A stretch of 9,015 bases of DNA from Tannerella sp. Its GTDB lineage: Bacteria > Bacteroidota > Bacteroidia > Bacteroidales > Tannerellaceae. The position numbers and the translations under genes are program-made. The stretch spans positions 1 through 9,015 of the forward strand of contig JAITDQ010000024.1 in NCBI GenBank assembly GCA_031282485.1, read 5' to 3'. Positions 6,549-9,015 of the stretch are shown here, piece after piece (within the stretch, counting starts at the first letter, position 1; every line of letters starts with the position of its first letter). Under the pieces are notes generated by a model. That model searched no databases. It saw nothing but the letters and a program-made list of their open reading frames with translations, and was not told the origin of the DNA.

Positions 6549-7559
6549 TTACTTCAGATTCCCCACCCGTACGAGGTATTCCGCGATCTGAACCGCATTG
6601 AGCGCCGCACCTTTTTTAATCTGGTCGCTTACCGTCCAGAACGTAAGTCCGTTCGGATTAGTCAGGTCTTTGCGTATGCGGCCGACGTATACGGGGTCTT
6701 TATCGGCGACGAAAAGGGGCATCGGATAGTCCCTGTTTCCCGGGTCATCCTGCAGGATAATGCCTTCCGCACGGGCGAAAGCTTCGCGCACTTCTTCCAC
6801 CGAAAGCGGACGTTCCGTTTCAACCCATGTGGCTTCGCTATGGGCGCGCATAACGGGAACACGCACGCAAGTCGCACTGACTTCAATGTCGGAGTGCATA
6901 ATCTTACGGGTTTCGTTATACATTTTCATTTCTTCCTTTGTATATCCGTTATCCGTAAAGACATCCACCTGGGGGATGAGGTTGTAGGCGAGTTGATAGT
7001 AGAATTTCTCAACGGTCGGCGTTTCTCCGCTGATAAGCTGTTCATACTGTTTTTTCAGCTCGGCCATGGCGCTTGCACCGGCGCCGCTCGACGCCTGATA
7101 AGTGGCGACATGAACTCTTTTGATATGGGAGATTTTTTCAATCGCATGAAGGGCTACGACCATTTGTATGGTCGTGCAGTTGGGGTTGGCGATTATTCCC
7201 CTGGGACGATGTAACGCGTCTTCCGCATTTACTTCGGGGACAACGAGCGGGACGTCGTCGTCCATGCGAAATGCGCTCGAATTGTCAATCATCGCGGCGC
7301 CGTATTTGGTAATCGTTTCCGCAAAATCTTTGGATGTGCCGCCGCCTGCCGAGACAAAGGCTACATCAATATCTTTAAAATCATCGTTGTGATTTAGCTC
7401 TTTGACAATGTATTTTTCTCCGCGAAACGTATATTCTCGTCCCGCACTGCGAGATGAACCGAAAAGCGTCAGCCCGTCCATCGCAAAATTTCTCTCGTCA
7501 AGCACACGAAGGAATTCCTGTCCTACTGCGCCGCTTACTCCAACAATTGCTGCTCTCAT
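6549..7559 (-). CDS. asd: Aspartate-semialdehyde dehydrogenase
   Basis: Catalyses NADPH-dependent reductive dephosphorylation of L-aspartyl-4-phosphate to aspartate-4-semialdehyde (EC 1.2.1.11) in the cytoplasm, the branch point to lysine/diaminopimelate, threonine and methionine. The 336-residue length is normal for the family. Visible features are the nucleotide-binding loop G7-V-S-G10-A-V-G13, S-S-R near 35-37, the catalytic N-P-N-C128, Gln155 in T-Y-Q-A-S-S-G-A-G, and the substrate-binding R238-A-H240-S-E. The ATG at 7559 is chosen because it starts exactly at the Rossmann strand (M-R-A-A-I-V-G). An upstream in-frame ATG at 7637 would add 26 residues resembling nothing and would almost abut the promoter. 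It stands alone, without other aspartate-pathway genes, and is divergent from the lamin-tail gene. Confidence 0.97.
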   Translation of the reverse strand: MRAAIVGVSGAVGQEFLRVLDERNFAMDGLTLFGSSRSAGREYTFRGEKYIVKELNHNDDFKDIDVAFVSAGGGTSKDFAETITKYGAAMIDNSSAFRMDDDVPLVVPEVNAEDALHRPRGIIANPNCTTIQMVVALHAIEKISHIKRVHVATYQASSGAGASAMAELKKQYEQLISGETPTVEKFYYQLAYNLIPQVDVFTDNGYTKEEMKMYNETRKIMHSDIEVSATCVRVPVMRAHSEATWVETERPLSVEEVREAFARAEGIILQDDPGNRDYPMPLFVADKDPVYVGRIRKDLTNPNGLTFWTVSDQIKKGAALNAVQIAEYLVRVGNLK

Positions 7560-7576
7560 TTTTTTCTGTTTTAAAG

Positions 7577-7608
7577 TTTGGAAAATAAATATTATTCTTA
7601 TACATTTG
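7577..7608 (+). promoter_or_regulatory. Promoter of the lamin-tail repeat gene
   Basis: TTTG (7577-7580), a 20-nt spacer and TACATTTG (7601-7608) match the Bacteroides -33/-7 consensus on the plus strand. Transcription would start near 7615, leaving a leader of about 67 nt before the ATG at 7682. The whole element lies inside the leader of the divergent asd gene. Confidence 0.75.
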
Positions 7609-7611
7609 CAC

Positions 7612-7634
7612 ACTTGTGTATAACCCTCACAAGT
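7612..7634. repeat. Dyad between the two divergent promoters
   Basis: ACTTGTG (7612-7618) and CACAAGT (7628-7634) are perfect inverted repeats around a 9-nt spacer. They lie between the plus-strand -7 box (ends 7608) and the minus-strand -7 box (starts 7649), at the predicted 5' ends of both transcripts. It could be an operator serving both genes or a leader stem-loop in each RNA. Confidence 0.6.
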
Positions 7635-7648
7635 CACAAATGCGGCTG

Positions 7649-7656
7649 CAAATATA
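7649..7656 (-). promoter_or_regulatory. -7 box of the asd promoter
   Basis: The minus strand reads TATATTTG. Start of transcription would be near 7642, giving a leader of about 80 nt before the asd ATG at 7559. The -33 region, about 7674-7682, is T-rich without a clean TTTG and overlaps the start codon of the lamin-tail gene. Confidence 0.65.
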
Positions 7657-7681
7657 GTAATAATCTTAATAAAAAAACAGT

Positions 7682-9015
7682 ATGAAGCGGGGATTGTTAT
7701 TTATTCATTTCATTTTGGCGTTTAGCGGCTTGTCGGCAAATGATACGGATGCATCTCTGTTCGGCGATGTCAGGATAAACGAAGTGATGGCGGATTCGAC
7801 CGGTTTGACGGCTTTACCGGCGACGGAATATGTGGAAATTTATAATGCGTCGGGGAAAGACCTTTCATTGTCAGGCTGGAAATTTGTATATGACGGCAAG
7901 GAGTCGGCTTTGCCCGATGTGGTTTTACCGGCCGGCGGTTATGCCGTTCTTTACCGTTCCGGCCGTGATATTACGGTTGCTCCCGGAGCGTTGTCGCTGG
8001 GGACGGACAAGTTCCCGTCTGCGCTTGCCAATACCGGCAAAATAATAGGTTTGAAAAATTCTAAAGGCGAAATGATTGATGAAGTCTCCTATCCGAAAGC
8101 GACGCGCGGCAAATCCCACGAACGCTCGGACGACGGGACATGGTATTTGTCTACCGATGAAAAGGGAGGCACGCCGGGTGCGGTCAATTCGCCCGCCACG
8201 CCGTCCGACCCGGGAACTGATCCCACTGACCCGGCTGAAGAACCGGAACCGGAACCCGAACCTGATCCGGAACCTGATCCTGCCGATCCTGCAGACCCGG
8301 AACCGGAGCCCGGTACAGAACCGACGCCTGACCCCACAGACCCCGATCCGCCTGTATTACCGGAAGATAATTCCGTTCCCGGCGATGTTATAATAAACGA
8401 GGTGATGGCCGATCCGGCCAGTCTGACGGAACTGCCGAAGACAGAATATGTGGAAATTTATAATGTATCCGGGAAAGACATCTCTTTATCGGGCTGGAAA
8501 TTTGTGTATGACAACAGTGAATCGGATTTGCCTGAAGTGATTTTGCCTGACGGCGGCTATGCTGTTTTGTATCGCTCCGGTCGTGATATTACGGTGGCTC
8601 CCGGTGCGTTGTCGCTTGGAACGGCAAAGTTCCCCTCTGCGCTTAACAATACCGGCAAAATGATAGGGTTGAAAAATTCTAAAGGCGTAATCATTGATGA
8701 ATTTAATTATCCGAAGGCGACTTCCGGTAAATCCCACGAACGCGCGGATGACGGGACATGGCACTTATCTACCGATGAAAAGGGAGGTACGCCGGGTGCG
8801 GTCAATTCGTTAATCACGCCGTCTGACCCGGGAACTGATCCCACAGACCCCGAACCGGATCCCGATCCCGACGATCCTGCAGACCCGGAACCTGATCCTG
8901 ATCCCGATCCTGATCCTGATCCGACACCAGACCCCACAGACCCCGATCCGCCTGTGTTGCCGGAAGACAATTCTGCTCCCGGCGATGTTATAATAAACGA
9001 AGTAATGGCCGATCC
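7682..9015 (+). CDS. Secreted tandem lamin-tail-domain protein (3' end outside window)
   Basis: An open frame of 444 complete codons with no stop before the window ends. The ATG at 7682 is the only choice: an in-frame TAA lies at 7670 and the signal peptide (residues 1-20, ending G-L-S-A-N) follows at once. Residues 28-170 and 234-376 are two lamin-tail-like domains (LTD, an immunoglobulin-like beta fold) with G-D-V-x-[21 protein letters not shown] and G-G-Y-A-V-L-Y. By my count 119 of 143 positions are identical between them. A third domain begins at residue 434. Linkers of 63 and 57 residues consist of D-P and E-P repeats and are highly acidic, probably stiff and extended. The design suggests a cell-surface or secreted adhesive or structural rod. 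Partner and C-terminal sorting signal cannot be seen. Divergent from asd. Confidence 0.9.
   Translation, partial: MKRGLLFIHFILAFSGLSANDTDASLFGDVRINEVMADSTGLTALPATEYVEIYNASGKDLSLSGWKFVYDGKESALPDVVLPAGGYAVLYRSGRDITVAPGALSLGTDKFPSALANTGKIIGLKNSKGEMIDEVSYPKATRGKSHERSDDGTWYLSTDEKGGTPGAVNSPATPSDPGTDPTDPAEEPEPEPEPDPEPDPADPADPEPEPGTEPTPDPTDPDPPVLPEDNSVPGDVIINEVMADPASLTELPKTEYVEIYNVSGKDISLSGWKFVYDNSESDLPEVILPDGGYAVLYRSGRDITVAPGALSLGTAKFPSALNNTGKMIGLKNSKGVIIDEFNYPKATSGKSHERADDGTWHLSTDEKGGTPGAVNSLITPSDPGTDPTDPEPDPDPDDPADPEPDPDPDPDPDPTPDPTDPDPPVLPEDNSAPGDVIINEVMAD
7763..8980 (+). repeat. Two tandem LTD-plus-linker coding repeats (618 and 600 bp)
   Basis: Unit 1 is 7763-8380 and unit 2 is 8381-8980; a third starts at 8981. 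Each encodes a 143-residue lamin-tail domain and an acidic Pro linker ending [11 protein letters not shown]. The domain parts are close at DNA level (for example, the same GATATTACGGT and TCCCACGAACG words occur in both). The 18-bp length difference lies in the linkers and is a multiple of three. This indicates recent duplication or ongoing gene conversion. Confidence 0.9.
8894..8923 (+). repeat. GATCCN hexanucleotide tract in linker 2
   Basis: Five consecutive hexamers of form GATCC(T/C/G) encode (Asp-Pro)5. Slippage by whole hexamers would lengthen or shorten the spacer without breaking the frame. Similar but less regular GAxCCx hexamers occupy 8242-8280 in linker 1. Confidence 0.85.

Noticed and set aside
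7560..7637. Longer start for asd at 7637
   Set aside because: The added residues precede the Rossmann strand without similarity to the family and overlap the dyad and the opposing promoter.
8089..8970. Minus-strand Gly/Ser-rich frames (8089-8337, 8707-8970) and plus-strand 8076-8393
   Set aside because: They are shadows of the Asp/Pro-rich linkers of the lamin-tail gene; the main frame is open from 7682 to the window end with a signal peptide and repeated domains.

Overview
The window looks like chromosomal DNA from a member of the Bacteroidota, most likely the order Bacteroidales. The evidence is four promoters with the Bacteroides-type -7 box TAnnTTTG (three with a TTTG -33 box 19-20 nt upstream), AT-rich leaders without clear Shine-Dalgarno sequences, a DUF6261-like protein, a sulfatase of a Bacteroides-like subfamily, and a lipoprotein followed by an acidic stretch. 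No rRNA, tRNA, IS element, integrase or CRISPR array was seen.

Layout, left to right. (1) 1-31: probable first codons of a leftward gene, with a promoter at 54-61. (2) About 100-400: non-coding, rich in short inverted repeats. (3) 409-950: a regular tandem array of 13 units alternating 42 and 41 bp (83-bp higher-order period), whose last homologous unit runs into the stop codon of the next gene. (4) 952-1725 (-): DUF6261-like protein. (5) 1776-3065 (-): B12-binding-type radical SAM protein, 50 bp upstream of the DUF6261-like gene and probably co-transcribed with it from a good promoter at 3151-3182. (6) 3214-4749 (-): exported sulfatase-fold protein with its own promoter, which has lost most catalytic residues. 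(7) 5010-5810 and 5823-6452 (-): a lipoprotein and an outer-membrane beta-barrel protein, 12 bp apart. (8) 6549-7559 (-): asd, aspartate-semialdehyde dehydrogenase. (9) 7682-9015 and beyond (+): a secreted protein of tandem lamin-tail domains joined by Asp/Glu-Pro linkers, truncated by the window edge.

Only asd is a clear housekeeping gene (lysine/DAP, threonine and methionine branch of aspartate metabolism). The rest is mostly cell-envelope or unassigned accessory function. The points that most deserve a second look are the apparent pseudo-sulfatase, the tandem array that seems built from the 3' end of the DUF6261-like gene, the lamin-tail repeat protein with frame-preserving hexanucleotide slippage tracts, and the asd/lamin-tail intergenic region, where two promoters face each other across a dyad so that the two 5' leaders should overlap. 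No coherent multi-gene defence or mobile system is visible.
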